This document shows, piece after piece, positions 1 through 9,070 of a stretch of 64,000 bases of DNA. The stretch covers positions 992,001 to 1,056,000 of the forward strand of contig NZ_CANNCF010000001.1 in the NCBI RefSeq assembly GCF_947503045.1, written 5' to 3'. The position numbers and the translations under genes are program-made. The notes below the pieces were generated by a model, which saw only the letters and a program-made list of their open reading frames with translations, was not told the DNA's origin and made no database searches. Position 1 is the first letter of the stretch. Every line of letters begins with the position of its first letter. The DNA comes from an uncultured Tateyamaria sp. (GTDB lineage Bacteria > Pseudomonadota > Alphaproteobacteria > Rhodobacterales > Rhodobacteraceae).

Positions 1-2
1 CC

Positions 3-1046
3 GTATTGGCCACGCGCGCTTCGCTTTTGACCATTGAACAGAACGTGCTGCTGCGCGCGGCGGTTGCGTTTTTCAACGTCGGACGCCAGCAGGAGTTCGT
101 GGCCCTGCGTCAGAACAACCTGCGCCTGTTGCAACAGGAACTGCGCGCCTCCGAAGACCGGTTCGAAGTCGGCGAGGTGACCCGCACCGACGTGGCACTG
201 GCCGAGGCCGCCGTGGCGCAGGCCCGCAGCAACCTGGCCGACGCCCAGCGTGACCTGGTGCAGGCCCAGGCCGAATATGCCAACGCGACGGGCCGCAAAC
301 CCGGACGTCTGTCCGCCGTGCCGAGCTTGCCACGTACCACCACCGACATTGCCAGCGCCCAGGGCGTAGCCGTCCGCTCGCATCCCGAGATGGAGCAGGC
401 CCGCCGTCAGGTTGCAGCCAACGAATTGCTGATCACGGCGGCTGTGGCGGATACGTTGCCCACCGTGTCGCTGCGCGGCACCCTTGGTGTGCAGGAAAAC
501 CTCGGCGACCGCTCGGGCTCGGAAACCGGCTCGATTGGCGTGAATGTCGGCGGACCGATCTATCGCGGGGGCGAGTTGAGCGCCCGTGAGCGCCGCGCCA
601 TGGCGGTGCGCGATGCCGCGCGTGGCAACCTGCACAACGTGCGCCATAACGTGCAGCAGGACGTGGTGAACGCGATTTCGAACCTTGTGGCTGCGCGCGC
701 CAGCCTTTCGGCCTCGGAACGCCAGATCCGGGCGGCCCGCGTTGCCTTTCAGGGCGTGCGCGAAGAGGCCACATTGGGGGCCCGCACCACGCTGGATGTT
801 CTGGATGCCGAACAGGACCTGCTGGATGCCGAAACCAACCGGATTTCCGCGCAGGCCGATCAATACATCGCCGCCTATCAGGTTCTCGAATCGATGGGGC
901 TGCTGACAGCCCAGCGATTGGGCCTGCCGGTGCAGATCTATGACCCCGCCGCATATTACAACCTGGTGAAGTCAGGCCCGGTCAAGCGTTCAAAGCAAGG
1001 CCAACAGCTCGATCGGGTAATCCGATCCCTTCAACCATCTGATTAA
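3..1046 (+). CDS. tolC: TolC-family outer membrane efflux protein (5' truncated by window edge)
   Basis: This is the C-terminal 347 residues of an outer-membrane channel that forms the exit duct of tripartite efflux pumps and type I secretion systems. The reading frame is already open at the first base, so the signal peptide and first strands lie outside the window. Two outer-membrane-efflux repeats are visible, at roughly residues 1-100 and 115-310 of this fragment, each made of long Ala/Gln/Arg-rich helices; examples are FEVGEVTRTDVALAEA and TLGARTTLDVLDAEQDLLDA. The end, DPAAYYNLV plus a basic tail, is usual for alphaproteobacterial TolC. No inner-membrane pump or adaptor gene lies downstream, which fits a stand-alone tolC. 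The family assignment is secure; the pump partner is unknown. Confidence 0.9.
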   Translation, partial: VLATRASLLTIEQNVLLRAAVAFFNVGRQQEFVALRQNNLRLLQQELRASEDRFEVGEVTRTDVALAEAAVAQARSNLADAQRDLVQAQAEYANATGRKPGRLSAVPSLPRTTTDIASAQGVAVRSHPEMEQARRQVAANELLITAAVADTLPTVSLRGTLGVQENLGDRSGSETGSIGVNVGGPIYRGGELSARERRAMAVRDAARGNLHNVRHNVQQDVVNAISNLVAARASLSASERQIRAARVAFQGVREEATLGARTTLDVLDAEQDLLDAETNRISAQADQYIAAYQVLESMGLLTAQRLGLPVQIYDPAAYYNLVKSGPVKRSKQGQQLDRVIRSLQPSD

Positions 1047-1120
1047 GGTTTTCACCACAGTGTTGTGCGACTCTTTTGTGCGGGCTAGACTGCATATCGA
1101 GGTTGAGAGTGGTAAAAAAA

Positions 1121-2317
1121 ATGTCTGATCCGATGACCAACACTGATGTGGAGGACGTTCTTGCGTCTATTCGACGCCTGGTGTCCGATAACACGCGGCC
1201 CGGTTCCACACCCGTCCAGCAACCGCCAAGTGACCGTCTGGTTTTGACGCCGTCCCTGCGCGTGCCAGAGGATGATCCGGCGAACGCGCCCGAAGAGGCC
1301 GAGGCTGAGATGGCCGACGTCGAAGACGAGGCTGACGCAGAGGAAGAAACGCTGTCGCAATTTGCGCAATCGGCGTTTTCGAAAGAACCCGCTGACGAGG
1401 CTGGGAAAATTGACGTTCGCGTTCAGGGATACACGCCAGCGGATGACAGCGATCTGATCGCCTCGCTGTCCTCGGAAGGGTTCAGCAAGCCGCTGGATCC
1501 ACCTGTCCAAGCGGATGCGCACGCCGATGCGGAGAGCGTGGTCGAAGATCTGAGCGACGAACATGCAGACGTGCCTGACGACACAGGCAATGATGATGTT
1601 GACGCCGCACTGGTTGCCACCGCTCTGACCGAGGCCGGGCTGCTTGAAACAGTGAATGCGGAAGAAAACGTGCAAGACGCCGAAGTGCCCGAGGATTGGG
1701 CAGAAGAGGTGGAAGACGCCGCCGCCGCGCCGGACGAGGACGAGGACGAGGGCAGCACCGCCGAGGCTGAGACGCCTGACCCCATGCCGCGCAGTCTGAG
1801 TGAAAAGATCGAAGCATTGGAAACTTTGGTCGGTGAGCGCCGCGATCAGTTCGAACCGGACGATCCGGGCGTCGATGCCTATGCGGGCACGGAACCACCC
1901 GCGATGGAGTGGGAAGACGCCGACGTTGAAGAAGATGATGTCGCGGAAAACGAGACGGCCGAGGCGGATGCCGCATTCGAGGTGACCGAAGTCGAAGAGG
2001 TCGCGCCCGAAGTTGAAGCGGTCGAAACTGAAACCTCGGAGCCTGAGGTCGCCGAAGTTGAAGCGGTCGAAGTCGAAGAGGTCGTCGAAGACCAGAGTGC
2101 AACCGAAGCGCCCCGCGTCGATGAAACGGCCGCCGTCGCATCCGCCCTCTTTGCATCGGATGACGATGTGCTGGACGAGGATGCGCTGCGCGAACTGATC
2201 AGCGACATCGTGCGCGAAGAGTTGCAAGGCGCGCTGGGCGAGCGGATCACGCGCAACGTGCGCAAACTGGTGCGCCGCGAAATCCATCGCGCGCTGGCCG
2301 CACAAGACCTGGAATGA
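1121..2317 (+). CDS. popZ: PopZ-like polar organizing protein (DUF2497)
   Basis: This 398-aa protein has the three-part layout of the PopZ family. It has a short conserved N-terminal helix (residues 5-22, MTNTDVEDVLASIRRLVSD), a long disordered acidic middle, and a conserved basic oligomerisation region at the end (about 350-398, with ELISDIVREELQGALGERI and RKLVRREIHRAL). PopZ forms cell-pole condensates that anchor the ParB-parS centromere and cell-cycle regulators. The middle, about 320 residues, is much longer than in Caulobacter and contains repeated E/V blocks such as VEAVEVEEVVED. The start at 1121 is chosen over an upstream in-frame ATG at 1076 because conservation begins here and AAAAAA-rich leader sequence precedes it. 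It sits 74 nt after tolC, an arrangement I recall from other Rhodobacteraceae. Confidence 0.8.
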   Translation: MSDPMTNTDVEDVLASIRRLVSDNTRPGSTPVQQPPSDRLVLTPSLRVPEDDPANAPEEAEAEMADVEDEADAEEETLSQFAQSAFSKEPADEAGKIDVRVQGYTPADDSDLIASLSSEGFSKPLDPPVQADAHADAESVVEDLSDEHADVPDDTGNDDVDAALVATALTEAGLLETVNAEENVQDAEVPEDWAEEVEDAAAAPDEDEDEGSTAEAETPDPMPRSLSEKIEALETLVGERRDQFEPDDPGVDAYAGTEPPAMEWEDADVEEDDVAENETAEADAAFEVTEVEEVAPEVEAVETETSEPEVAEVEAVEVEEVVEDQSATEAPRVDETAAVASALFASDDDVLDEDALRELISDIVREELQGALGERITRNVRKLVRREIHRALAAQDLE

Positions 2318-2363
2318 GGCGGGGCAGGCCCGGCGCAAAGCGTGCCGTGCGTCCCAGGGCCAA

Positions 2364-2942
2364 GTGAATACTCCTGCGCATCTGCTGATCGGAGCGGCCA
2401 TTTTTGGCCGTCCAGCCCACACACCCATAGTTCTTGGCGCGTTTGCGGGCGCATTGCTTCCCGATTTGTCGCTTTATCTGATGGCGGGCGCCGCCCTGTT
2501 TGTCATGGCGATTCCGCCGTCCCGGGTCTTTAACGAGCTCTACTATTCCGACGAATGGCAGACTGTTTTTGCCATCGACAATTCGTTCCTGCTGTGGGGG
2601 CTGCTGCTGGGCCTTGCGCTGTGGCGGCAGGCGCCGTGGGCAATTGCGCTGGCGAGCGCGGCACTCCTGCACCTCGCGCTTGATTTTCCGCTGCATCATG
2701 ATGACGGGCGGCCGCATTTCTGGCCTGCCTCCGCGTGGGTTTACGAAAGCCCGATCAGCTATTGGGACCGTGCGCATGGCGCGTTTTGGGTGGCGCCGTT
2801 TGAGGCAGGGCTGGCGCTGATCAGTGCGGTCGTTCTGTGGTTGCGTCGGGTGCCGCTGTGGGCGGCAGTGTTGACGGCTATTCTGGTGCTGGCCGAGTTT
2901 TGGATTGTTCGTAAGTGGCTGTTTTTCTTTATCGACAGCTAG
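2364..2942 (+). CDS. Small polytopic membrane protein, putative membrane-bound metal-dependent hydrolase
   Basis: This 192-aa protein has four to five hydrophobic segments (about residues 8-55, 68-85, 90-108, 140-158 and 165-185). It carries the scattered His/Asp pattern of the DUF457/YdjM-like membrane hydrolase group: PAHLLIG at the N-terminus, LLPDLS near residue 32, and HLALDFPLHHDDGRPHFW near 110-127. Homologues are often mislabelled as cobalamin biosynthesis proteins; nothing here supports a vitamin role. The start is GTG at 2364. A strong bidirectional terminator lies about 100 nt downstream. The membrane location is clear, the family is likely, and the substrate is unknown. Confidence 0.6.
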   Translation: MNTPAHLLIGAAIFGRPAHTPIVLGAFAGALLPDLSLYLMAGAALFVMAIPPSRVFNELYYSDEWQTVFAIDNSFLLWGLLLGLALWRQAPWAIALASAALLHLALDFPLHHDDGRPHFWPASAWVYESPISYWDRAHGAFWVAPFEAGLALISAVVLWLRRVPLWAAVLTAILVLAEFWIVRKWLFFFIDS

Positions 2943-3043
2943 GGCAGGGGTCGCGCGTGGCACGGTGAAGGTGTGGATTTCGCGGGTCTTTGGGTGGCCC
3001 GGCGTCTTGGCCACGAATGAAAACGACCAGAGGCCAGACAAAA

Positions 3044-3074
3044 GAAAACGCGCCCGGCAGAAGGGCGCGTTTTC
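3044..3074. terminator. Bidirectional rho-independent terminator
   Basis: A perfect 12-bp stem (3044-3055 GAAAACGCGCCC with 3063-3074 GGGCGCGTTTTC) encloses a 7-nt loop. The GC core is flanked by A-rich and T-rich tracts on both sides, so it can terminate in both directions. It sits between the convergent membrane-protein gene and the small minus-strand gene that ends at 3097. Confidence 0.85.
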
Positions 3075-3096
3075 CTTAACAGCGAGATTTGGTAGA

Positions 3097-3417
3097 TCAG
3101 GCGGCTTCGGCCTGTTGTGCCGCGTTGCGACGCTCGGATTCTTCGCGGCTCAGCGCGACCGAAGTGCGGACACCTTTGCCAACAAAATCCATCAAACCGG
3201 TCACAACCCGTTCGTTGGGGTCGATACCGGCGCAGCTCAGCACTTCGCGGCCGTCGCGCGAACGTGCCCAGCGGGCGATTTGCTCTGGGCCATTGCCATA
3301 TTTCTTGTCATCCGCGATGGCGTCATCAAGCGCTGCCAACACCACGGCTGCAAACAGTTTACGTGCACGGTTGCCTTGTTCGTTGTTAAAGGCTGTGCCG
3401 TCAACGAAGTCTTTCAT
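3097..3417 (-). CDS. Conserved small protein of unknown function
   Basis: This 106-aa soluble, mostly helical protein has a clear start and lies between a terminator and the divergent efp promoter region. It begins [21 protein letters not shown] and has an Ala-rich acidic middle ([17 protein letters not shown]) and an [15 protein letters not shown] segment. It resembles a short family conserved in Rhodobacterales (possibly DUF6280), but I recognise no catalytic motif. It has no signal peptide and no membrane segment. I assign no function. Confidence 0.65.
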   Translation of the reverse strand: MKDFVDGTAFNNEQGNRARKLFAAVVLAALDDAIADDKKYGNGPEQIARWARSRDGREVLSCAGIDPNERVVTGLMDFVGKGVRTSVALSREESERRNAAQQAEAA

Positions 3418-3638
3418 TCGTCGTCCTTTCTTTTTTTCTTGCTCTTGTGTTTTTCGGCGTGACGCCCGTTATGGCCTATATCAGTCGATTCGGATACCCT
3501 GTATTTGCATGGCACCCTTGCGTTTTCTGCATGGCTTGCTGCAGGTGCAGCACCGCATTTGGTTGCCTTGCAGGGCATCCACACCCGAGATATAGGGTGC
3601 GTCAAACATTCATCAACCTTTTGCCATGGTTTCGCCAC

Positions 3639-4202
3639 ATGCCTAAAATCAACGGAAACGAAATTCGCCCCGGAAACGTGCTTGAGCACAACGGCGGCCT
3701 GTGGGCGGCGGTCAAGGTCGATCACGTAAAGCCCGGAAAGGGCGGGGCATTTGCCCAGGTCGAGATGCGCAATCTGCGCAACGGCTCCAAGCTGAACGAA
3801 CGCTTTCGCAGCGCCGACAAGGTCGAGCGTGTGCGTCTTGAGCAGAAGGATCAGCAGTTCCTGTACGAAAATGACGGGATGCTGGTGTTCATGGACACCG
3901 ACACCTACGAGCAGATCGAACTTCCTTCCGAAATCCTCGGCGAACGGCGTCCGTTCCTGCAGGACGGCATGACCATCGTTGTCGAATTTCACGAGGCCGA
4001 AGCGCTGAACGCGACCCTGCCGCAAAAGGTGGTCTGCAAGATCGTGGAGACTGAACCCGTGGTCAAAGGCCAGACAGCGGCGAACTCGTTCAAGCCCGCG
4101 ACGCTGGACAATGGCCTCAAGGTGATGGTGCCACCCTTCGTCGGACAGGACGAGGACATTGTGGTCAACACCGAAACCATGGAATATTCCGAACGCGCCT
4201 GA
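3639..4202 (+). CDS. efp: Translation elongation factor P
   Basis: EF-P (187 aa) binds between the ribosomal P and E sites and relieves stalling at polyproline stretches. The N-terminal KOW-like domain begins [20 protein letters not shown], and the loop tip [12 protein letters not shown] places Lys34 where EF-P is post-translationally modified in many bacteria. Two OB-fold domains follow (residues 65-187), ending [11 protein letters not shown]. The ATG at 3639 is chosen although the frame stays open upstream to 3447, because family homology starts here and the upstream residues are Cys/His-rich non-family sequence. No EpmA/EpmB or EarP modification gene is seen in this window. Confidence 0.96.
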   Translation: MPKINGNEIRPGNVLEHNGGLWAAVKVDHVKPGKGGAFAQVEMRNLRNGSKLNERFRSADKVERVRLEQKDQQFLYENDGMLVFMDTDTYEQIELPSEILGERRPFLQDGMTIVVEFHEAEALNATLPQKVVCKIVETEPVVKGQTAANSFKPATLDNGLKVMVPPFVGQDEDIVVNTETMEYSERA

Positions 4203-4250
4203 CGTCTGAGGAGGCCATAAGCCGATACGGGTTTTGAAACGGAAACTGTC

Positions 4251-4997
4251 TCAGGTTCCGTCGCCGCCCCATGACACTGCCGCATCTCCCGCTGTCATCG
4301 CGTCGCCCGCCCTGTCAAAGCGCAGGTAAGCGATGGCCTGCGCGTCGGTTCGGCTCAGCAGCGTGCCTGCCACTTTGTCACCCGCCATGATCGGCGTGCC
4401 TGGTGCTGCGTCCCCGGACACGCTCACCTGTGCGAGGCCTTTGCGCAGGGTTGTCTTGTGCTTCATCCGCGCGGTCACTTCCTGACCGACATAGCAGCCC
4501 TTGCGGAAGTCCACACCATTGAGCGCCTCAAACCCGGCCTCGAGGATGAAGGTGTCAGGGGTCAATTCGACCCCGGCCTCAGGGATCAGATGTGCGACCC
4601 GCAATGCGGTCCAGTCAACTTCGTCCTCGACCTGCGGATGATCGCGATAGGCCCGCCAGCCAAGCGCCTCATGGCGCGGGTCCATCGCCCCATCCTCCGG
4701 GCAGGGCCCGGTCCCGCGATGCACAAACAGACCGGCATCCGCAATCGCCACATCAGCGCGCAGCTTGTACATCCCCAGCCGCGTGCGCAGCATGTCCGCT
4801 TGATCGGCATCGGCGTCCAGCAACACATCCTCGCCGTCCGCTGCGAGGAAAAAGTCGGCCAGATACTTGCCCTGCGGCGTCAGCAGCGCGGCATAGACCA
4901 AGCCCGCATCGATCTTGCCCACGTCATTGGTCACCAGCCCTTGCAGGAAACTGCGTGTATCGGTCCCCGACAGTCGGAAAACATGGCGTGCGGACAA
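4251..4997 (-). CDS. ygfZ: Folate-binding Fe-S cluster assembly protein YgfZ/IBA57
   Basis: YgfZ-type proteins use a tetrahydrofolate-binding, GcvT-like fold to help mature or repair [4Fe-4S] enzymes. The 248-aa product carries the family signature KGCYVGQE at residues 166-173 with the invariant Cys168. The N-terminal RLSGTDTRSFLQGLVTNDV segment is the usual GcvT-like start. It is shorter than E. coli YgfZ (about 326 aa), as is common in alphaproteobacteria. It is divergent from the glycosyltransferase gene at 5067, with about 70 nt between the starts, so the two promoters probably overlap. Confidence 0.92.
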   Translation of the reverse strand: MSARHVFRLSGTDTRSFLQGLVTNDVGKIDAGLVYAALLTPQGKYLADFFLAADGEDVLLDADADQADMLRTRLGMYKLRADVAIADAGLFVHRGTGPCPEDGAMDPRHEALGWRAYRDHPQVEDEVDWTALRVAHLIPEAGVELTPDTFILEAGFEALNGVDFRKGCYVGQEVTARMKHKTTLRKGLAQVSVSGDAAPGTPIMAGDKVAGTLLSRTDAQAIAYLRFDRAGDAMTAGDAAVSWGGDGT

Positions 4998-5066
4998 GGC
5001 GCGTTCCTTTCACTTTGCTCCCTAGTCATATAACAGGCTGAAGCACCGGAAAAAGGGGGCGCGCGC

Positions 5067-5735
5067 GTGCCTGCACCACTGTCTGTCATTATCCCGACGC
5101 TGAATGCGGGCCAGAGCCTGCCTGCGTGCCTGAGTGCGCTGATGGAAGGCGTCGAGGCCGGGCTGATTGCCGAGTTGATCATTTCGGATGGCGGGTCGGT
5201 CGATGACACGCTGGCGCAAGCCGATGCCTGGGGCGCACATATCGTGACGGGTCCCGCCTCACGCGGTGGGCAGCTGCGGCGCGGCTGTGCACAGGGCAGG
5301 GCGGGCTGGTTCCTGGTGCTCCATGCCGACACGGTGCTGTCACCGGGCTGGACGGCGGCGGTTGGGGCGCATCTCGGCACCCGTAAGGCGGGGTATTTCC
5401 AGTTGCGCTTTGATCGGGGCGGGCGCGTGGTTGCGGCCTGGGCCAATCTGCGCGCGCGCCTCTTTGGGCTGCCTTACGGCGATCAGGGCCTGCTGATCCC
5501 GCGCGCGCTCTATTCCCATGTGGACGGGTACCGCGACATTCCCTTGATGGAGGACGTCGCCATGGCGCGCAGCCTCAGGGGCCAATTGGTGGCGCTCGAT
5601 GCGGTTGCCGTCACAAGTGCGGCCAAGTATCGCCGTCAGGGGTGGGTGCGGCGTGGCGCGCGCAATCTGTGGACCTTGCTGCGGTATTTTGCAGGCGCGG
5701 ATGTCACAACGCTGGCGCGTCAGTACCGGCGTTAG
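5067..5735 (+). CDS. GT2-family glycosyltransferase (TIGR04283-like)
   Basis: This 222-aa enzyme has the GT-A fold motifs of family 2 glycosyltransferases. They are the nucleotide-binding start LSVIIPTLNAGQSLPACL (residues 5-22), SDGGSVDDT (40-48), a DxD-equivalent HAD (86-88) and the acceptor-side YGDQGLLIPR (137-146) followed by MEDVAMARSL. These match the short TIGR04283 group often found beside radical-SAM or small selenodomain genes, although none is next to it here. The start is GTG at 5067. No membrane helices are present, so it is probably cytosolic. The donor and acceptor sugars are unknown. It converges with the ABC exporter gene, 9 nt away. Confidence 0.85.
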   Translation: MPAPLSVIIPTLNAGQSLPACLSALMEGVEAGLIAELIISDGGSVDDTLAQADAWGAHIVTGPASRGGQLRRGCAQGRAGWFLVLHADTVLSPGWTAAVGAHLGTRKAGYFQLRFDRGGRVVAAWANLRARLFGLPYGDQGLLIPRALYSHVDGYRDIPLMEDVAMARSLRGQLVALDAVAVTSAAKYRRQGWVRRGARNLWTLLRYFAGADVTTLARQYRR

Positions 5736-5744
5736 GGCAGGGCC

Positions 5745-7619
5745 TTACCCGATGAAACGCGCGCGGATGCGGGCCAGCAGGCCGTGGCCTGAGGTTGTCT
5801 CGCCCATATTGGTCTTTCCCAATGCGCGGGCGCGCACCCCGTCGATCACGGTTTTTCCGTCACGGAACTGCAAACGGTAAAGATCGGCATAGATGCCGCC
5901 ACGCTCCAGCAACTCTTCGTGGGTGCCGGTGTCCTTGACCTCGCCGCGGTCCATCACGATGATCTTGTCCGCCCCCTGAATGGTCGACAACCGGTGTGCG
6001 ATCACAAGTGTCGTGCGTCCCGCCGACAGCCGATCCAGCGCGTCCTGCACCACCTTTTCGGATTGCGCATCAAGGGCCGAGGTCGCCTCGTCCAGCAACA
6101 GCACCGGGGTGTCGCGCAACAGCGCGCGCGCGATCACCACACGCTGGCGCTGGCCACCGGACAGGGCTGATCCGCGCGGGCCCACATGGGTGTCGAGCCC
6201 GTTTGGCAGCTTGTCCAGAAAGTCGGTGACGTGGGCGGCAACAAGGGCGGCTTTCAACGCCTCTTCGGAGGTGTCGTCATGGCCGAGCAGAATGTTCTCG
6301 CGCAGGGTTTCGTCAAACAGCAGCGCCTCCTGGGTGACCACCGAATAGATGCCGCGCAGGTCCTCGAGGTCCATGTCCTTGATGGCGACGCCGCCGACGC
6401 GCACGGTGCCGTCCTGTGCGTCCACAAGGCGGGTCAGCAGGTTGAAGATCGACGATTTCCCTGCCCCCGAGGCCCCAACAAGAGCCGTGGTTTCACCGGG
6501 GCGGGCCACCAGCGACACGTCTTTCAGCACCCGCGTATCGCCATAGGACAGCGACACATTCTCAAGTTTGATTTCGGGCACGCCGATCGGCGGTTTGGCC
6601 GGATTTGCGGGCGAGGAGAGGGCAAGTGGCGCGTCCAACAGTTCCTTGACCCGTTCGATAGAGGCCGCCGCCGTCTGCCACAGCCCCGAAATGGCGCCCA
6701 GGCGGCGCATCGGGTCAAAGGCAAAGCCCATGGCGGTGAAGAAGGTCATGAACTGGCCGATGGTCTTTTCGCCCGAGATGATCTCGGACCCGCCATAGAG
6801 GATGACAGCCATGAACCCCACGCCCGAGATGATATCGATCATCGCGGGGATCGCGGCCCCACCAAAGGCGGTTTTGATCTCGGTCTTGACGAACCGGTTG
6901 GTCAGCGACCGGTACTGGCGGGCCTGATAGCGTTCCAGCGCGTTCAGCTTGACCTGCACGATGCCATGGAACACTTCGTCCAGCCGGGTTGCGAGATGCG
7001 CGCCCAGATCGCGTGACTTGCCAGCCTGGCGGCGGACATATCGTTGTGCGGTGGCCGCAGGCAGCACCAGAACAGGGATCCCGACGCAAGCCAGCAGCGC
7101 CCAGATCGGATCGACACTGATTGCGACCCCCAAAAGCACCAAAAGCCCCAGAAAATCGCGCCCGGCCCCTGTGATGATGGCGCGCCAGACATCACCAACC
7201 GCGCCGACATCCCCCTGCACCCGCTGGATCAGAAAGCCGGGCGGGTGGGTCTGGTGAAATGCGCCGTCCTGCAACATGATCCGGTCCAGCAGGTCCATGC
7301 GCAGCGCCGCCCCGGTTTTAAGCGCAACCCGCGTCAAAAGCAGCTTTTGCACCACCGACGAGCTCGCGCGGATCACGAAGATCGCGATCACGAACAGCCC
7401 CACCCAGATCAGCATGTCGCCTTCGCCCTGCACGAACACATTGTCGAACATGGGCTGCATCATGTAGCTGAGCGCGCCCAGCATGGATCCTTCGATCAGC
7501 ATGAAAAAGATGGCGATCATCATGATGCCGGTGTGCTGCTTTAAATAGCTGTGCCAAAGCCATTTGAGCAGCGGCCCGGAGGCAGCGCTGGGTTTTTCTG
7601 GAGTGTCAGGAGAAGTCAC
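5745..7619 (-). CDS. MsbA-like ABC transporter, fused permease and ATPase
   Basis: This 624-aa half-transporter would export lipids, lipid-linked sugars or drugs across the inner membrane as a homodimer. The transmembrane domain (about residues 30-320) has six helices. The ATPase domain carries Walker A GASGAGKSS (382-390), the signature LSGGQRQR (486-493) and Walker B VLLLDEATSALD (506-517), and AHRLSTI is the switch region. The start is taken as GTG at 7619, encoding VTSPDTPEK; the same frame runs open for 990 nt further upstream, but that stretch is antisense to the next gene and has no family homology. Related alphaproteobacterial proteins are called MsbA or lipid exporters; the substrate is not proven. 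Confidence 0.88.
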   Translation of the reverse strand: MTSPDTPEKPSAASGPLLKWLWHSYLKQHTGIMMIAIFFMLIEGSMLGALSYMMQPMFDNVFVQGEGDMLIWVGLFVIAIFVIRASSSVVQKLLLTRVALKTGAALRMDLLDRIMLQDGAFHQTHPPGFLIQRVQGDVGAVGDVWRAIITGAGRDFLGLLVLLGVAISVDPIWALLACVGIPVLVLPAATAQRYVRRQAGKSRDLGAHLATRLDEVFHGIVQVKLNALERYQARQYRSLTNRFVKTEIKTAFGGAAIPAMIDIISGVGFMAVILYGGSEIISGEKTIGQFMTFFTAMGFAFDPMRRLGAISGLWQTAAASIERVKELLDAPLALSSPANPAKPPIGVPEIKLENVSLSYGDTRVLKDVSLVARPGETTALVGASGAGKSSIFNLLTRLVDAQDGTVRVGGVAIKDMDLEDLRGIYSVVTQEALLFDETLRENILLGHDDTSEEALKAALVAAHVTDFLDKLPNGLDTHVGPRGSALSGGQRQRVVIARALLRDTPVLLLDEATSALDAQSEKVVQDALDRLSAGRTTLVIAHRLSTIQGADKIIVMDRGEVKDTGTHEELLERGGIYADLYRLQFRDGKTVIDGVRARALGKTNMGETTSGHGLLARIRARFIG

Positions 7620-7772
7620 GCGTGGCGTTCGAGCGGCGGGTGCCGCGCTCCAATGGTTAACCTTGAGGGAAAGGTGTAGCTTGCGCGTCAGTGCGGGGCA
7701 AGCATTGAGGGTGATTGACGCCGCGCGGCGGCACGCTAGGGTCCGCGACAGCCCAACCCGCCGGAGACGTTC

Positions 7773-8981
7773 ATGCCCACGACCCCCATTGCCAGCTTTG
7801 GCCGCGATTATCTTGCCATTCCGGGCCCTTCGGTGATCCCCGACGCGGTGCTGCGCGCCATGCACCGGGCCGCGCCCAATATCTATGCGGGCGAATTGAT
7901 CGATCTGACGGCAAGCCTTGTGCCCGACCTCAAGGCGGTCGCCCGCACGCAGGGCGATGTGGCGATGTATATCGGCAATGGCCACGCAGCTTGGGAGGCC
8001 GCATTGGCCAACACCATTCAGCCCGGAGATACGGTGCTGGTGCCCGCAACGGGCCGGTTCGGCATCGGTTGGGGCGAGATGGCCGCCGGTCTCGGCGCCG
8101 AGGTCGAAACCCTCGATTTCGGCAAGCGCGCGCCCATGGACATGGACCGCATCGCCGAGACCCTGCGCGCCGACAAGGCACACAAGATCAAGGCTGTACT
8201 GGCCGTGCATGTGGACACCTCGACCTCGATCCGCAACGACATTGCCGCCCTGCGCGCGACACTGGACGCTGTCGAACATCCGGCCCTGTTGATGGCCGAT
8301 TGCATCGCCTCTCTGGGCTGTGATGTGTTCGAGATGGACGCCTGGGGCGTCGATGTGATGGTCGCGGGATGCCAGAAAGGGCTGATGGTGCCGCCGGGCA
8401 TGTGTTTCGTCTTTTTTAATGCCAAGGCCGCGGCCGTGCGCACAGCGATGCCCCGCGTCAGCTGCTATTGGGATTGGCAACCGCGCGCCAATCCCGAAGA
8501 GTTCTACATGTACTGGAACGGCACTGCGCCGACCCATCACCTCTACGGCCTGCGCGCCGCGCTCGACATGCTGCACGGTGAGGGGGTGGAGGCGGTGTGG
8601 AAGCGTCACGCCCTGCTGGCCCGCGCCATCTGGGCCGCCTGCGATGCATGGGGGCAGGCTGGCCCGCTCGAGCTGAACGTCGCCGATCCAGCCGATCGAA
8701 GCTGTGCTGTGACCGCCCTGCGCATCGGTGCGCCCAACGGCACGGCCCTGCGCGACTGGGTCGAGCAGAATATCGGGCTTACCCTAGGTATTGGCCTTGG
8801 TATGGCGGCGCCGGGTGACCCGGCCTGGCACGGGTTCTTCCGGCTTGGCCATATGGGCCATGTGAACGGGCACATGATCATGGGTCTGCTGGGCGGGATC
8901 GAAGCGGGCCTCCGTGCGCTCGACATCCCGCACGGGTCCGGTGCGCTTGAGGCGGCAGCGAAGGTGATCAGTGAGGGCTGA
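7773..8981 (+). CDS. Class V PLP-dependent aminotransferase (alanine/serine-glyoxylate type)
   Basis: This 402-aa enzyme belongs to the class V aminotransferase group that transfers amino groups from alanine, serine or aspartate to glyoxylate. Visible landmarks are IPGPSVIPDAVLRAM near residue 16, the cofactor-phosphate region NGHAAWEAALAN (69-80), HVDTSTSI (146-153) and the PLP-binding lysine Lys202 in AGCQKGLMVPPG. The C-terminal RLGHMGHVN segment is typical of SgaA/AgxT-like proteins. No serine-cycle or beta-hydroxyaspartate-cycle genes flank it, so the amino donor cannot be fixed from context. It stands alone between the divergent ABC gene and an intergenic repeat. Confidence 0.88.
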   Translation: MPTTPIASFGRDYLAIPGPSVIPDAVLRAMHRAAPNIYAGELIDLTASLVPDLKAVARTQGDVAMYIGNGHAAWEAALANTIQPGDTVLVPATGRFGIGWGEMAAGLGAEVETLDFGKRAPMDMDRIAETLRADKAHKIKAVLAVHVDTSTSIRNDIAALRATLDAVEHPALLMADCIASLGCDVFEMDAWGVDVMVAGCQKGLMVPPGMCFVFFNAKAAAVRTAMPRVSCYWDWQPRANPEEFYMYWNGTAPTHHLYGLRAALDMLHGEGVEAVWKRHALLARAIWAACDAWGQAGPLELNVADPADRSCAVTALRIGAPNGTALRDWVEQNIGLTLGIGLGMAAPGDPAWHGFFRLGHMGHVNGHMIMGLLGGIEAGLRALDIPHGSGALEAAAKVISEG

Positions 8982-9005
8982 CGCACCGACAATAGCGCGC
9001 ACGTC

Positions 9006-9063
9006 CTCTTCTCTGATTTCAAAAATCCCGGGGGAGTCCGCAGGACGGGGGCAGAGCCCCCAA
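9006..9063 (-). repeat. Dispersed intergenic repeat, copy A
   Basis: On the minus strand this reads GGGGGCTCTGCCCCC, then a GC-rich arm, then CCCCCGGGATTTTTGAAAT and CAGAGAAG. It shares this order with copies at 11641, 20071 and 63718. It lies between the convergent aminotransferase gene and the small membrane protein gene. The GGGGC-TCT-GCCCC dyad plus a T-run suggests terminator activity. Confidence 0.7.
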
Positions 9064-9070
9064 TCCGGTT

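Noticed and set aside
1085..2428. 447-aa minus-strand frame opposite the PopZ-like gene
   Set aside because: Phe/Arg/Asp-rich translation caused by the acidic codons of the real gene; no start context or domain.
7620..8609. 330-codon upstream extension of the ABC transporter frame
   Set aside because: It is antisense to the class V aminotransferase gene and has no homology; the exporter begins at GTG 7619.
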